A DNA stretch of 64,000 nt from Combretum micranthum (Eukaryota > Streptophyta > Magnoliopsida > Myrtales > Combretaceae), in the NCBI GenBank assembly GCA_024138025.1, contig JAMXBD010000170.1, positions 496,001 through 560,000 on the forward strand, in the 5' to 3' direction. Made by a program: the position numbers and the translations under genes. Every line of letters begins with the position of its first letter. The stretch's first letter is position 1. Of this stretch, positions 46,390 to 58,910 are shown piece after piece. The notes beneath the pieces were generated by a model, which worked only from the letters and a program-made list of their open reading frames with translations, was not told where the DNA came from and ran no database searches.

Positions 46390-48320
46390 TCCATGATTCA
46401 AGAACTATTACATCAACAATTGTTTTACCCCATTATCCAGCTTTTCTTAGGTTACTCTTCCTTACATAACTTTTATTTGTTGTGATAACATATAATACTT
46501 CATACTCTAAATCTCCTTCTAGGATCGCCACTTCTATTGGACCATCAATCTTTAGTAATTATATCTTATGTAACTGGCTATAGATTCCATCTTATGGTCT
46601 AACTAGCCCTTACTCAATAGAATGTTTTCACCTATTCCATAGACGAACCATCCTTACCGTACGTCATAGTCTCCTTCAATTCATGAAGTAAAGGCGGTAT
46701 AGGCTATAGCATAAGTATGATCATTTAGTCTATAGTCTCAACCTCAATCTCAATATTTGCAAATTCTCGATCACAGATATGAACTCCAAAATATGTTTTC
46801 AATCTAATAATTTTTGATTCGTCGAAAGCCAGTAAAAATATTTACGTTAACATCAAATGGTTTATAAAAGACAAGAACCCATATCACTCTTCCAATTTTG
46901 TCCATAATATGAAGCTATATTCTCCTATTGTACTTCTTATAAGACACTATTTACAAGAATTAGCCAGATCCATATTAGGGCCTTCTCATCACTCATCATT
47001 TTTTTATAGATTTGATTGTTAGTTTAAGGCCTTCTTTAAGCCTAATTGCATCAAAACGCTTTGCATTTATAGTTGCCACAATTTGAGATTTGAAAAAAAA
47101 GTCAAATTTCTTAGCATCATATTAGCTTGTCATCTCTTCAATATATAGATCACAAATCCTTCAACCTTTCTTTTGTACCACTTGGCTAAGATATCATGTA
47201 AATTTCAATTATAGATAATATACCGCACAACTATAAGATAAATAATAAGTAAAAAGAGAAATGAATGGACATAAGATTTACATAGAAAAGCCAAAAGAAA
47301 AAAAGTATGGGCTATACCACTGGTAAGATTGAATCTATTGCACCCTAAAGAATACCTTATTCATGATAACCCACCACAAATGCTTATTTTCACCCACATA
47401 AGCACTCACGAAGTGTTTGACAGAAAACATACTTGATATTTAAAACATCGACTTTTGCTGATGTAGTGGTATTTCAAGAGTCGTCATACAAAACACTCTG
47501 TGTCTAGCTTAAGGACATCAAATCTAAAAACAATAGTTTATGTACAACCATTGAGAATACAAAAGCCAGCAACTACTTCTACTCTCCTTTGTAGAAATTC
47601 CTAAGATCCCTAGAAATAGCTAAGCTTACGGAAGTGGTCTATCTTGCTAGATTGTAAACATGTCTTAGTGTACCTGTAAGGCAAGTTACATTACAGGAAA
47701 TAAGTAAAAACCATGACTTCATGATATACTAGTGCAATTTCCTCATTACTACTTAACATATAATTAAAACCAAGCTATCGTAGTGCAATTATTGCATGTG
47801 GTCTTCCAATAACTAGCGTAGAGTCTATGGTATAACAGCCCTCCTCTCTAACCTTGGGTTAAGGAATTTACAACTACATCGGTATTTAGGTCATACGAGA
47901 AACTTGTTGACATGTATTGAAAATACCTTAAATGCAGTCCTTCCCATAATCCCTTAATGAAATCCTGAATTTGATTGTCTATATAATTCTCTTGACTCAT
48001 GGTTACTTTAAATGCAATCCATAGATGGCGTAGGATACCTTAAATGCAGTCATGGGCCAAATGATGGTCTAAACATGGCTTCACAATTCGTAACTTCCCT
48101 TAATCTTTTAGCTTGTTCCACAAAGTAGAAAACTCAATTACATCTCAGATCATTCGAATAGAGATCATTTATATCATTGACTTAATGTTTGTTTCCAGCT
48201 GTCTTATCATTAGATGGTGACCATCAAAACTGATGTAATTTCCATGCAATACAGGTATGGTAATTTTATAAATGATCCAATAGTTGTTCATAGATTTAGA
48301 GGTAACCAATCAATATACAA
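46390..48320 (-). mobile_element. Antisense Ty1/copia remnant
   Basis: On the minus strand a primer site TGATATCTTAGCC (47196-47184) follows an LTR-like stretch (about 48320-47197) that ends TTTACA. Downstream, on the minus strand, come Gag-like fragments: an LPP-like word followed by HELKETMTYGKDGSSME (about 46690-46620), the place where copia Gag has a YGKD/E-L/S-LEEVK motif. The LTR contains GATTTACAT followed by a GAAAAGCC region as in many plant copia LTRs. Stops are frequent. The 3' half is not found. Confidence 0.5.
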
Positions 48321-48382
48321 TTCAATTTAGACAAGGTCATGCAAAGAAACAAATATCACATACAAGAGTATAATTAAGAAAT

Positions 48383-48690
48383 GGGTAAATTACATCGGAA
48401 TGTCATAACATTTGAGGATAAGTTCATTTTATGTCACAACATTTCGAATGGTTAAAAAGAGATTACAACATTGAGACAAGTATATCAATTAAAGTCATCA
48501 TTGGTACATATCATAATATGCCAGATCTTCTAAGTTTTAATTTTAAATATTTCTCTTATCTTTACGTGTCAATAGTGACCTCAATTGATTTACTTTTTTA
48601 AACATTATGACCTCTTTTTAGCTACTCAAAACGTTATGACCTTAAATGAATTTACCTCAAATTGTGTAACCCTTCAGTGTAATTTGCCCC
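48383..48690. mobile_element. Mutator-type MITE with exact 9-bp duplication
   Basis: The 308-bp element starts GGGTAAATTACATCGG and ends with the reverse complement of GGGGCAAATTACACTG. The first and last 120 bp are imperfect inverted repeats, including AAGTTCATTT/AAATTCATTT and TAAAAAGAG words. TTAAGAAAT stands on both sides (48374-48382 and 48691-48699). No coding capacity; it shares its ends with the 5.1-kb element at 41278. Confidence 0.93.
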
Positions 48691-50576
48691 TTAAGAAATT
48701 CAGTATTAAGCACCAAACATGATATTGGTTATTATTTCTTCGAGTTAATAGTGACTTTAGTGAATACAGAAAGTGTATTATTGACGGTTCTCAGAATCTT
48801 AACCCGGTTGGTGAAGTGACTATTATGTAACACTTTGGATCACTATTTAGAGTTTCTCATCGGCATTGAAATACATTTTATCAGATAGTATGCAACTTAG
48901 GTATATTCCTTTAAACTACGATAGTTATACTAGTATTATTTTCAATTGTTTAGGATTTTGATGAATATCATATTCTATTACTCAAACCGTTCTTTAGTGA
49001 TTGCTTCTTGACCAAAAATATTTATTTTTAGTTGATTTTATTTCAAGCATCATTAAGATTTGCTGGTAGCATAAGATCGTTAATCTAAAATTAGACCGGT
49101 TGGATACTAGTTAAATGGTAGCATTGACCAGATGGTAAGGGGAAGACACTAGCTAGATAGTGGAATGGAGCTAGCTAGACGATAGGTTTTGAATTGGATT
49201 GATGGTGTACTTGCACTTATCAAACGATGACTTCTTTATTTGCAATTTTTCTCTTATTATGGTTGATTTTCAAATTTTCTTTCAATGTTTTCACTTCGCA
49301 AATCACCAATAATTTTACAACAACACAAATCAATCAATAAATAGCAATATAACACACCATACACATAGAAATAGAAGTAAATTATTGAAATTCCCACTTA
49401 CCGTGAACTCATGTTATCTTAATCGAAGTAATTTGGTAGATGGCTTGAAAATCCAAGTTTTCACTTAAAACACGAGAGAAAACGTCTCTTGAACTTAATA
49501 AATACAACTATGTAAGTTTGAATTGAAAATTTACATAAAAATCTTAAGAACAGACTTGTTTTACAATCTTGTCGAGTCCTTCAATGTTCGAGGCTCATAT
49601 AAAACTAAAAACTATATAATCTTATCATGCTTATTCTTCTTTTGTAGTATGCAAAATCTATAATCTCAATATAGTTTGAGGTTTTGAAAATGACTAAAGA
49701 TGGTGCGAGATATAAATCATAAAAAACGAGGCAGTTTATGAAGTTTGTTGACTGAGTTTTCATTAGGCAAAGGTTTTTTGAGATTCGAAAAAGTTGTGGA
49801 CTTGGAAAATAACATGTTTATGATTTTATGGTTGATGTGATTTTGTTTGGGCAATAAAGCAATGGGATGATTTTCGTTGCTTGAATATGATTGGCATGTG
49901 GAGTGATGACTGATTATAATAACACGTCCTATAATACACATAGATTAAAATCTATACTCGTTAAATCGAATATCCTAGACACCATCATATACTTATAATT
50001 TCTAATTGAAGGGTTTATTTTTCGATTTTATATGTTATGTTTATTATAATTTTAGGGTTTAAGGGTTTAATTATTAGGGTTTTGAATATTTTAAGCTCTA
50101 TATATTAAGCTACCTTATAAATACTTAACTATATATTCTGATTATTGTAAATTATGAGGTTTGACAAAATCAATCCTCCATAGTGTAATAGTATAGCATA
50201 GTTATGTCTCTTATAATCGCGAAGGCGTGTTTTCTTTAATAAAACCTCATTGTTTCCTGCATTTGCTCTTACTCTACATAGTATAGATAACGACATATCC
50301 ATGAAGTTGCAATAAGTTAATCTTCAACATACATCATGGGAATTGTAAGCACCAACAATAATATAAACTAAAGGATTGCTATGGACATAATGACCCTTAG
50401 TCATCCCCTTGTCCAATTTCTTTCACCTAAATACTCTTCCATAGTAGCTCTTGTACAAATTCAAGAAATAAATTAATAACTTGTCTAACATTAATTTATC
50501 AGATTCTGAAAAAAATACAGTATAGCATTCATTTGCACGATAAGATCATACTTACATTAAAAAAGTGATTGATCCT

Positions 50577-50586
50577 ATATAAATAG
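50577..50586 (+). promoter_or_regulatory. Possible TATA box
   Basis: TATATAAATA lies about 106 bp upstream of an ATG at 50683, a plausible distance for a plant promoter with a short leader. Chance occurrence is likely in such DNA. Confidence 0.3.
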
Positions 50587-50682
50587 GAAAAGGTGGAGAT
50601 ATTCCCTACCGTCGTATACATAGCAATTTCATTTATAGTGTTTCGTTGTAATTACATCAAAAGATTTCATTTCTACATTACA

Positions 50683-50769
50683 ATGGATTTAGAAGGGAAG
50701 AATTCGTATCATCCAAGGAAAAAGGAAAATAAACGAGATCAGGCCAACAGGGTCATAAGATCTGTATAA
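50683..50769 (+). CDS. Very short frame of unknown status
   Basis: An ATG opens a frame of 28 codons, starting MDLEGKNSYHPRKKENKR, strongly charged and basic, closing with TAA. It is preceded by a TATA-like box and a leader without another ATG near it. It may be a first exon, an upstream frame of a non-coding transcript, or chance. I recognise no relative. Confidence 0.15.
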   Translation: MDLEGKNSYHPRKKENKRDQANRVIRSV

Positions 50770-51790
50770 AATCACATAGGAATCACTTTTAAGGAAACCC
50801 ATTTTATTTGGTTATTGAAAAAAACATCTTAAAGCGGATGCGTAATGCATATATTTGTTAATGTGTCTACATGTAGATGTGAGAACCATTGTTCATTAAG
50901 CTAAACAATAAAATAATCACATGACTTGATTATGCAAGAATAATCTGGTTAATCAAGAATGGAATCTAGTAGACCAAAAAGGGTTTTTAATCGATGGAGT
51001 AGGAGAATATAAAACCCAGTTGATTGAATTTGAAACGAGGCCAGCCAAGTTTTAGTAAAGTGAGATTCGATTGACTGACTTATACAATAGGTTGATTAAA
51101 TTTCCTCTCACAGTAACCACAATGATCTAATTTGGACACTGGCTAGCAATTGCTGTAAAATTGGACTCTTTTTTATCTAACAAAGTTAATGAGTATTCAA
51201 CGAAGAAAATTGATGAGTGTTACTAGATCCGGGTATACGAGATAAAATCCGGGGACTGGCCGTTTATTTGTTTAAAAAATCCAGCTGTGATCATTTTTTT
51301 TCTATTTCGAAATGGGTCAATTTTATCTTGTCCATTTAGCTACGGACCAAAGTGTGTTAAAAAAAAGGAGGAAAAATTTAAGAACTAACTAAAATTTCAA
51401 GTTAAAAAAAATAATACGTTTACATATTAGTGATCATTTATAATATATTATGGAGATAATAGATTAATACACACACCACACGTATTATAACATTCTTTTT
51501 ATATATAATCAATTAAAATAGAATAAAATTAATTGTCGATACATATATAAAACATAAAATACTTAAATATCTTAATTTCCATACAAATTAACATAAAAAT
51601 AAATATTCAAAAGTAAAAAATAAATTATAAACAAGCCAAAATAGATCGTGCTTGGATAAAAAAAATTAAGTTCGTTTAACTCGTGAGTCAAAGCAGAGTA
51701 TGAATATATCTGGCATTTGAAATAGTATAGTAGTTTGGGAGTTGAGGCCATTATATGATAGCATGGGCATTGATATGTTGAAATTGTACC

Positions 51791-52542
51791 TGGGGATGTA
51801 AGCGGACAGGTTTTTATAAGGTATCCGATCTGTCTAATTCGATAAATACCTTATAGGGTTTGTGATGGGTTTTGAGATCAATAATAAAACCTTATAGGGT
51901 TTTGGGATGGTATTAGGATAAGTATAAAACCCATTGAGAAACTCAAACCCATTTAAATATATAAATATATATTGTGTTTAGCCTCAGTCTCTAAAATTAA
52001 CCAGTTGTGCTCCATTAATTGTAAAGCTTTTTTTTCACTTTTATTAAATCATTTAGAAAGTAAAAAAAAAAAAAAAAAAAACCTAGGACACAGTAGACCA
52101 ATACCTTAGGGTCTCCACTTTCAGTTTTGTCTTAGCTCAGTCTCCTCAAATTCAAGCCTCTCACTCCATTGTTGTACTGTTTCATTCAATGATTTTCTTC
52201 TCATGAAAATGGTTGGGATTTTATAAAGAAGACTGCATGAGTAATGATAAGAGTTTTTTTTCTTGGCTTGTGAAGTAGGAACGGATCGAAAATAGAAAAA
52301 ATATGAAAAAAAATTTCTAATGACGTTTTTAAATATTCTATCGTGTAATAATGATTCTAAATTTATATCGGGTTTCTGTTTCTAGTTCGGGTTTGGGTTT
52401 GGGTTCGGTTTAGGTACCTTATAGGGTTTGTCTAGTGGGTTTTAAGTTCATGGATAAAAACCTTATAGGATTTGGGATGGGTTTTGGGAATCATATTGGG
52501 TATCAGTTCGGGTTTTAGTATATCCGTCCCGATTGCTTCCTA
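51791..52542. mobile_element. hAT-type MITE with GGGTTT-rich body
   Basis: The 752-bp stretch starts TGGGGATGTAAGCGGACAGG and ends with the complement of TAGGAAGCAATCGGGACGG. Flanks ATTGTACC (51783-51790) and ATTTTATC (52543-52550) match at six of eight bases. Internally CCTTATAGGGTTTTGGGATGG-like phrases occur near each end. An A run lies at 52062-52081. No coding capacity. Confidence 0.68.
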
Positions 52543-52633
52543 ATTTTATCCTTTATAGGTTTAAACATTTGGAAGAATGCAGCATAGGACACTTTTATGG
52601 ATGGTTATAAGGAATTGAACTACTCGTGTTCAA

Positions 52634-53191
52634 TAGGGATGCAACGTGGCGGGTTCGGGATGGGTTTTTTGAAACCCGAACCCGACCCGAGTCCTTAATG
52701 GGTATCCTAGAACTCGAGAAAAACCTATCGGGTTTTTTTTTTGTCATTCCCAAAACCTGACTTGCTAGGATTTAAGGAACTCATAACCGACCGACGACAC
52801 GACCCGATTCTAAGAATTTTATTTTTTTTTATAAAAAAGAAAGCAAAAAAAAAAAGAATTTTGTTTTAAGTTATTAATGATATAAACACTTTTATTGAAA
52901 ATAATGAATTTTAGTAATAATATCATATAAAATGATGTAAATACTTCATTTCACTTACTTTTACATACATATAATATAAATGAGATCCTTGCTTTAATAA
53001 CTTAATATTTTTAATTTTTTGATATTTTGAATTTATGGGTTCGGTTTTCCCAACGGGTTACATAATAAACCCAAAACCTGACTCACTAACTTATCGGGTT
53101 TTTTTTTTAATCCCAAAACCCGCCCTAGAACCGATAGGGTTTTTAGCGGGTTGAGCGTCGGGTACCCTATAATGACCCGCTTGCATCCCTA
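52634..53191. mobile_element. hAT-type MITE with exact 8-bp duplication
   Basis: The 558-bp element begins TAGGGATGCAACGTGGCGGG and ends with the complement of TAGGGATGCAAGCGGGTC. GTGTTCAA is present on both sides (52626-52633 and 53192-53199). The ends carry many CGGGTT/AACCCG words, and the middle is AT-rich. There is no transposase. The 8-bp duplication and termini fit non-autonomous hAT elements. Confidence 0.93.
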
Positions 53192-53984
53192 GTGTTCAAT
53201 AATACGTGAAACTGTGGACTACATATTGGGAGAAACCTTAAACGAGTCACTTTAGTAGTATTAGGGCATTATTGTAGATGGTTATAAAAACTTGAACTGC
53301 TTATGTTTGATACGACAATGAATTTGGTTTAAGATTGCTAGACTCTTGGATTTCTGGGATTGATAGATTCGTGCTCGACTTTTGGGATTTATGGATTAAC
53401 ACATATATAACTCTTGGGATCTATAGAAGTACACATGTGACTCTTGGGTTGCTCAAGTAATCCAAGAAATTAAAGACCCGCGTTTTAAAGAATTCGCTTA
53501 AGGCATATGCTCCATATTTTTCAAAATGACTTTGGCTACATAGAGCCCATAATTTTAAAATGACTTCATGAGCTATAGATCCCTAATTTAAAATGACTCT
53601 AGGAGTTCAATATATTCTTATTTACAAATATTAAATAAGTTTAATTAGGCTATGGTCGCCACTTGTTATTGAGTAATGTGTGTGCGCGTGCACATTTACA
53701 CATTACAAAATTTATAATAATGTATTATTCATTCATGTTGGGACTTTATTATTATCGAAGGATGCGATGTTTAGGGCACTAATTATAATGGCTATTTGGG
53801 TTATAAATTGGATAGTACTGTCGGGATGTGTGGCACTTATTATGAAGCGTACAAACTCTAGTTATATTTTATATGGCTTAGGATATCAATCATTCATTTA
53901 ATTTGGAGACAAATAATTTAGAATAGGTTAGTAGTTTTCATAATTAAATGGGTTTAAATGGTTTAAATGATGAGTATTTAAGTA

Positions 53985-54200
53985 TTTATAAACAAAGTTA
54001 AGAATATTAAGCATATTTAGATTGAATGGTTTGATATCATTTGTATTTATATTTATATTTGATTTGAATTTATGTTTTGTCTATATTTAATCTATGTTTG
54101 ATCTACTTTATCATTTTATAAATAAAATAATATGTTTTTTTATTTATATATAGTTTTTAACAAATAGTTTAAATCGAAATGACAACATGTCATTAGCACG
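53985..54200. repeat. AT-rich MITE-like family, copy 3
   Basis: It has TTTTTTTATTTATATATAG followed by TTTTTAACAAATAGTTTAAA, as in the other copies. Borders are approximate. Confidence 0.45.
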
Positions 54201-54216
54201 ATAATGAGCAAAATAG

Positions 54217-54375
54217 AGCTTAGAGTTTGTTTGAATTGTTGGATTTTTATTTGTATCGTATTGTATCTGATCGTATCTATTTAGTCGATTTATGAGTAAA
54301 ACTATTGATTTTTTATTTGTATCTGTATTTTTTATAAACATTATGGTATTATTTTTCCACTTAACAAACCCTCAA
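54217..54375. repeat. AT-rich MITE-like family, copy 4
   Basis: The left end GAGTTTGTTTGAATTGTTGG and the right end, on the other strand GAGGGTTTGTTAAGTGG, are similar and may be terminal inverted repeats. The inside has TTTTTATTTGTATCTG. No target duplication is clear. Confidence 0.5.
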
Positions 54376-54474
54376 TGAAGGGTTTACCTAAGATAGGTGG
54401 ATCAAGGTTCTACCGATTCTTTTTTTTTTATATCAAAATAAATGAAGTACGATCAAACAAACGCATCTACTAGT

Positions 54475-54660
54475 AATTTGGATTGTCTGCGTTATATTTG
54501 TATTGGAGCTGTATCGGTTCAGTATCGATTTAGTATCGGTTTAGTATCGGTATAAATTCAGTTTGACTAATTTATGAATAAAATTATAGATTTTTTATCG
54601 GTATCATATCAGTATTAATTCAGCATTATTTGACATTAAAACGTTATCAAAATAACATTA
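54475..54660. repeat. AT-rich MITE-like family, copy 5, with 11-bp array
   Basis: The copy contains four tandem 11-bp units of the type GTATCGGTTTA at 54511-54554, then the family words AATTTATGAATAAAATTATAG and TTTTTTATCGGTATC in degenerate form. Confidence 0.5.
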
Positions 54661-55504
54661 GATTGAGGAACTAATCATATCCTAATTTGGTGAAAATTAA
54701 TGTGTTTAGAATCATTAAATAAAAAAAAAAAAGAAGAAAGAGAAAAAACTTTACCTGTATCGTTGGTAGCGTGAATTGAAATGAAAAATATGATTGAAAA
54801 GACTGTTACAGTGGCTTCCCGACACAGCACTGTCCTTGGATCTTAATCTTAATCTTTAATGGGTTACAAAGAAAAACTTAGTACGATGTCCCTTCACATC
54901 CCTTCGCTGTTAGGTTAGCAGGACGCACCATTTGACAAATTCAATTTTCTACTTCATCCTTTTTTTTTTTTATAAATATTTTCTTGATAACCGTGAAGAA
55001 ATTATGACCTGGATATCAAAAGCATATTGGATAATTGTACTAGATCATGATTCGTTTGCTCGCCTTTTAATGTTGGTGTAGATTTTATTCTTAAGATAAT
55101 ATATCCGACGATGCACTAGTGTCTAGAGATAAACAATTAAACATCCCATCAGCGAGTAATAATAATCTATAGTAAAGTTTACCTGGTATTTGATATTTGA
55201 AAATACTTTTTATTATTGATATTTAATTATTTTTATTGTTAGATTATTCATTATGATAATTCAATTAAATTTTAGTCATTTACATCACATACATTAACTA
55301 TGTTATAAACTTTTCATCAAACTGGCCTTTTCAATCAAAGTAGATTACAATGCGCTAATCGGCAAAAAAAAAAAAAAAAAAAAAATGAAAGAAGAGAAGC
55401 GATTACTATGTGCTAAAATTATTTCACTCAAAATATATTACTTTTTAATAAATATGGACTGCCATCTTTTGTTAACTTTATTTTGCAGGATATGGTTTCC
55501 ACTC

Positions 55505-55750
55505 AACATCTTTTGTAAGTTAATGGTTATTTGGATTATTGAATTTTTATTTGTATCATATTTGTATTTAATTTATATTTTAATTTATTTATATTATATT
55601 TATATCATATTTATATATATCTATATGATCAGTATATAAGTAAAATTATCATTTTTCACTAGTATCTATTTCTTAAAAATACCTATTTAAAAATAATAAA
55701 AATATGATACAAAATAATCAAAATATGATAAAACAAATAGACCCAAAATA
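55505..55750. repeat. AT-rich MITE-like family, copy 6
   Basis: The left part has GGATTATTGAATTTTTATTT and GTATCATATTTGTAT, and the right part has AATATGATACAAAATAATC and ATGATAAAACAAATAGACCC. Left and right parts are partly complementary (GTATCATATT), so the copy could fold back. Confidence 0.5.
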
Positions 55751-56236
55751 TCTTTATTAATAATAGCACATAATTGGTTAAGAAAAAAAAAGGAAAGATA
55801 ATATTAGGCCAGACCATTTCGATGAAGCTACCCTAGATAGCATCAATAATTTTGAATAAATTAATTAAATACTAAAATTAATAATCTTAAAACTCAGGAA
55901 CTTAATTGGAAAATGATTAAAACTCAAAGTTCCATTGGTAGATCAACTGACTATCCTTAAAAGTGATAGAGATGGGTATTTTTGCCTTTTCATTTTTTCC
56001 CCTATGAGTTAGCAAGTCCAGTGGTTAAATTGCAAATAAATAAAAAATTATATATTATATGATTATATTTTCCTAAGAGAATGTGATACTAAAACCAATT
56101 TTCTCTTAAATACACACTAATAATTCGTTTCACTAATAGAAATTTAAAGAGAAAAATGCAAAGTTTTATGATATAATATTTCCAAGAGCATGCAAAACAC
56201 TAAAATGGTGTAGAAACTATAATAGAATAGACAAAT

Positions 56237-56261
56237 ATATATATATATATATATATATAAT
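56237..56261. repeat. TA microsatellite
   Basis: A run of about twelve TA units, read directly. Confidence 0.9.
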
Positions 56262-58297
56262 GTTAAAGTGGTTAACCAATTTTGGTATCTTGTATCAATT
56301 TATCAATATTCATATTTACAAATAATAAAACAAGTTTAATGGTTTTCATAGAGTGAGAGGAAGGTTAGACTTTCTTGATGAAAAAAAAAAACCTAAAATA
56401 CGATGATTAGAAATTAATTACTAAAACAGATTATTTAAAATCACATCTTAGAAATACGAAATAGTGGACTCCATGTATTTAAATACAACTCACATTAGTA
56501 ACATGAGAATTTTTACACATTGTCTCGCATTGGGAACATGGATTTTTTATTAAAAAAATAACATGCATTTAAAATATGTAAATTAGGTGGATTATTTTGG
56601 TAATTACTTTTTATTAAAAACTAATTACGTAAATAATTTTAAAAAGAAGTTCTAAATCAACAAAATGGAAAAATTGTCATCATAACACTAGTCAATTATC
56701 ATGATATAAGAATTAACATGTCTCTAACGAATCAATTTTAAAACTTTTTGAAGTTAATATTAATATTTTGATATATGCAACAAAGATGCATTATCTATTA
56801 GATATATAAACTATATTGATACACAATCTTCTATTGTTTATGTGATAAAACAATAAAACTTATAAATGATAAACAAATCACGTAAAATAAATAATTATAT
56901 AAATATTTTAAAATTAAAAAAAAATAAGAAGCAAGTTGGGAAATTGAAACAAGATTTACCTATGAAACTAAAGTTGTTAAGCTTGCAATTTTATATAAAA
57001 TCATTAGATGGTCTATAGAGCATTAAAACGTTAGATTCAACCGCTTATATAGAATTGCTTTAAAAAATTATACTACACTTAAGATAGAGATGATGGATAC
57101 ATAAGGGGTAGAGTATGAAACTTCACTAGTACTATATCCGATAAGATATAAGGTGTTAAATTTTATGCTTACAACCTACTTTGTACCACTTTATACTCAT
57201 CTTTTATCTTATAAAATCTATAGGGTATAGGATATCTTATGAAACCTGTAACATTTTTTTAATTATTTTAAGATTATTATAGTATATGTAGTTTTACTTA
57301 AAATGAAAAATCACATTGTTTTAAAATTTTACTATAGCATTACCTTTGAAGTATGGAAAGAAATCTAAAAGTAATTTCTCAATATTGCAAATTTTGTAAT
57401 ATCCAAAATTGTTTATTTGATAGTTGAAGTGGTAATATGAAAGTTTTTTATTTTCTTAGCCAGTGGTAATATAAAAGTTAAAAGACCACGAATTACTTTT
57501 ATATCTTAATATAAAAATTGAAGATATTTCTATACTAACTAACACAAAAAGATAACCGACACTTTTATAGTAAATTGTAAAGCATTAAACATTTATGTCT
57601 TTAGTCTTCCTAATGCAACTTATTTTTTGCTTCGATTAATATCCAATACATCTTCATTAATAGAAGAATTTTGATATACCTTTTTTTTTTTCCTTTTTTA
57701 CTCATAGTATCATATTATCCTTGCTTTGATTCATATTAATGATAAACTGTTTTGATGTATAAATATCACATATATTGGTTTATTTTAAATCTTATGGATG
57801 TAGAACAATAGGTTAAAAATATAAAAGCAGTGGCCATAAGGTAAATACTAATATTGTATCCACATAAAAAGTTAGTTTCTTTTGAAGGAAAAAGAAAAGG
57901 TAAAATAACACAACTGCAAAGGAATAATAAATTACAAAAAATTCATTAAAAGATTTTTATTTTAATTTAATTATTCATGGATAATACATAACATAATTTT
58001 TCAAGTTAAGCTGTTAAAGATAATTAAAAGAATGTACTATTATTAAAAACTAAATAATAAAACAACGAAGAAGCAATCATTGCCTTAAATAATATCGATA
58101 TTAATAAAAAATTAGTATATATAAGCAATGCTATTTTATTATTAATAACTTAATTTTTATATGTTGGATACATAGTATGCGGAACCCATACCTTATATTT
58201 AGTAGAGTTAGGTTCTAGGGTAAATATAGGATATGGCAAGCTATATTTGTACCTTACCTTATGGGAGTAGGTTCTGAAAATTCAGTAGCAGGAACAT

Positions 58298-58851
58298 CAG
58301 TTGCAAACAAGTCGAGCCAAAACAAGCTTTTAAAGACTCAGGCTCGGCTCATTTAAAATTTAGCGAGCTCGAGTTTGAGCGAGCTTGAAATTGAAGCTCA
58401 AGCTTAGTTCATTTAGTTAAATGAGCTTAACTTTGAACTCGAAATGAGCGAGTTTTTTATCAAGCTTGAAATTTAAGTTCGTACTCGACCCATTTAGATA
58501 ACATTTTTTTCGTTTTTTTAAACCTAAAATATCGTATATGAGTGTCACTATAATATATGTACATATTATTAAATAGAAATTTGTTTTTATTGTTTTTATT
58601 ATGTAGTTATAGATAATATATATGCATAAAAATTCATAAATATGCTGACAAGCTTATTAACAAGCCTATTAGAGAGTCTAGTGGCGAATTTATTCACGAG
58701 CCTAAATAAACTCAAAATCGACTCGTTTAGATAAACTAGCTTTACTTTAGGCTCAGACTTGACTCATTTATTAATCGAGCTTGAGCGGGCTAAGCGTAAA
58801 GTGAGCGAGCTCAAGTAGCTTTGAGTAGCTTGGCCCATTTGCAACCCTACT
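58298..58851. mobile_element. hAT-type MITE with GAGCTCGA words
   Basis: Starts CAGTTGCAAACAAGTCGAGC and ends with the complement of AGTAGGGTTGCAAATGGGCC. Flanks AGGAACAT (58290-58297) and TGGAACTT (58852-58859) match at six of eight bases. The ends are rich in GAGCTCGAG and GAGCTTGA words, a common design among plant non-autonomous hAT elements; the middle is AT-rich. Confidence 0.68.
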
Positions 58852-58910
58852 TGGAACTTATCCATTAAGTCTTAATATCTACTGGAACTTACAATACTCG
58901 AAACCTACAT

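Larger units (their letters stand above)
48700..51790. other. Intergenic DNA, no gene recognised
   Basis: No known domain is visible. One small frame with an upstream TATA-like box (50577-50767) is described separately. Around 50040-50090 the word TTTAGGG recurs a few times, too few for a telomeric tract. Confidence 0.5.
53200..58297. other. AT-rich intergenic DNA with repeat copies
   Basis: No gene is recognised. At least four copies of the AT-rich MITE-like family lie at 53985-54200, 54217-54375, 54475-54660 and 55505-55750. Related words of the type TAAGATATAAGG recur at 57080-57260 and 58170-58290. A poly-A run lies at 55362-55385 and a TA run at 56237-56261. Confidence 0.55.

Noticed and set aside
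50040..50090. Interstitial telomere repeats
   Set aside because: Only a few scattered TTTAGGG-like words; no tandem run.
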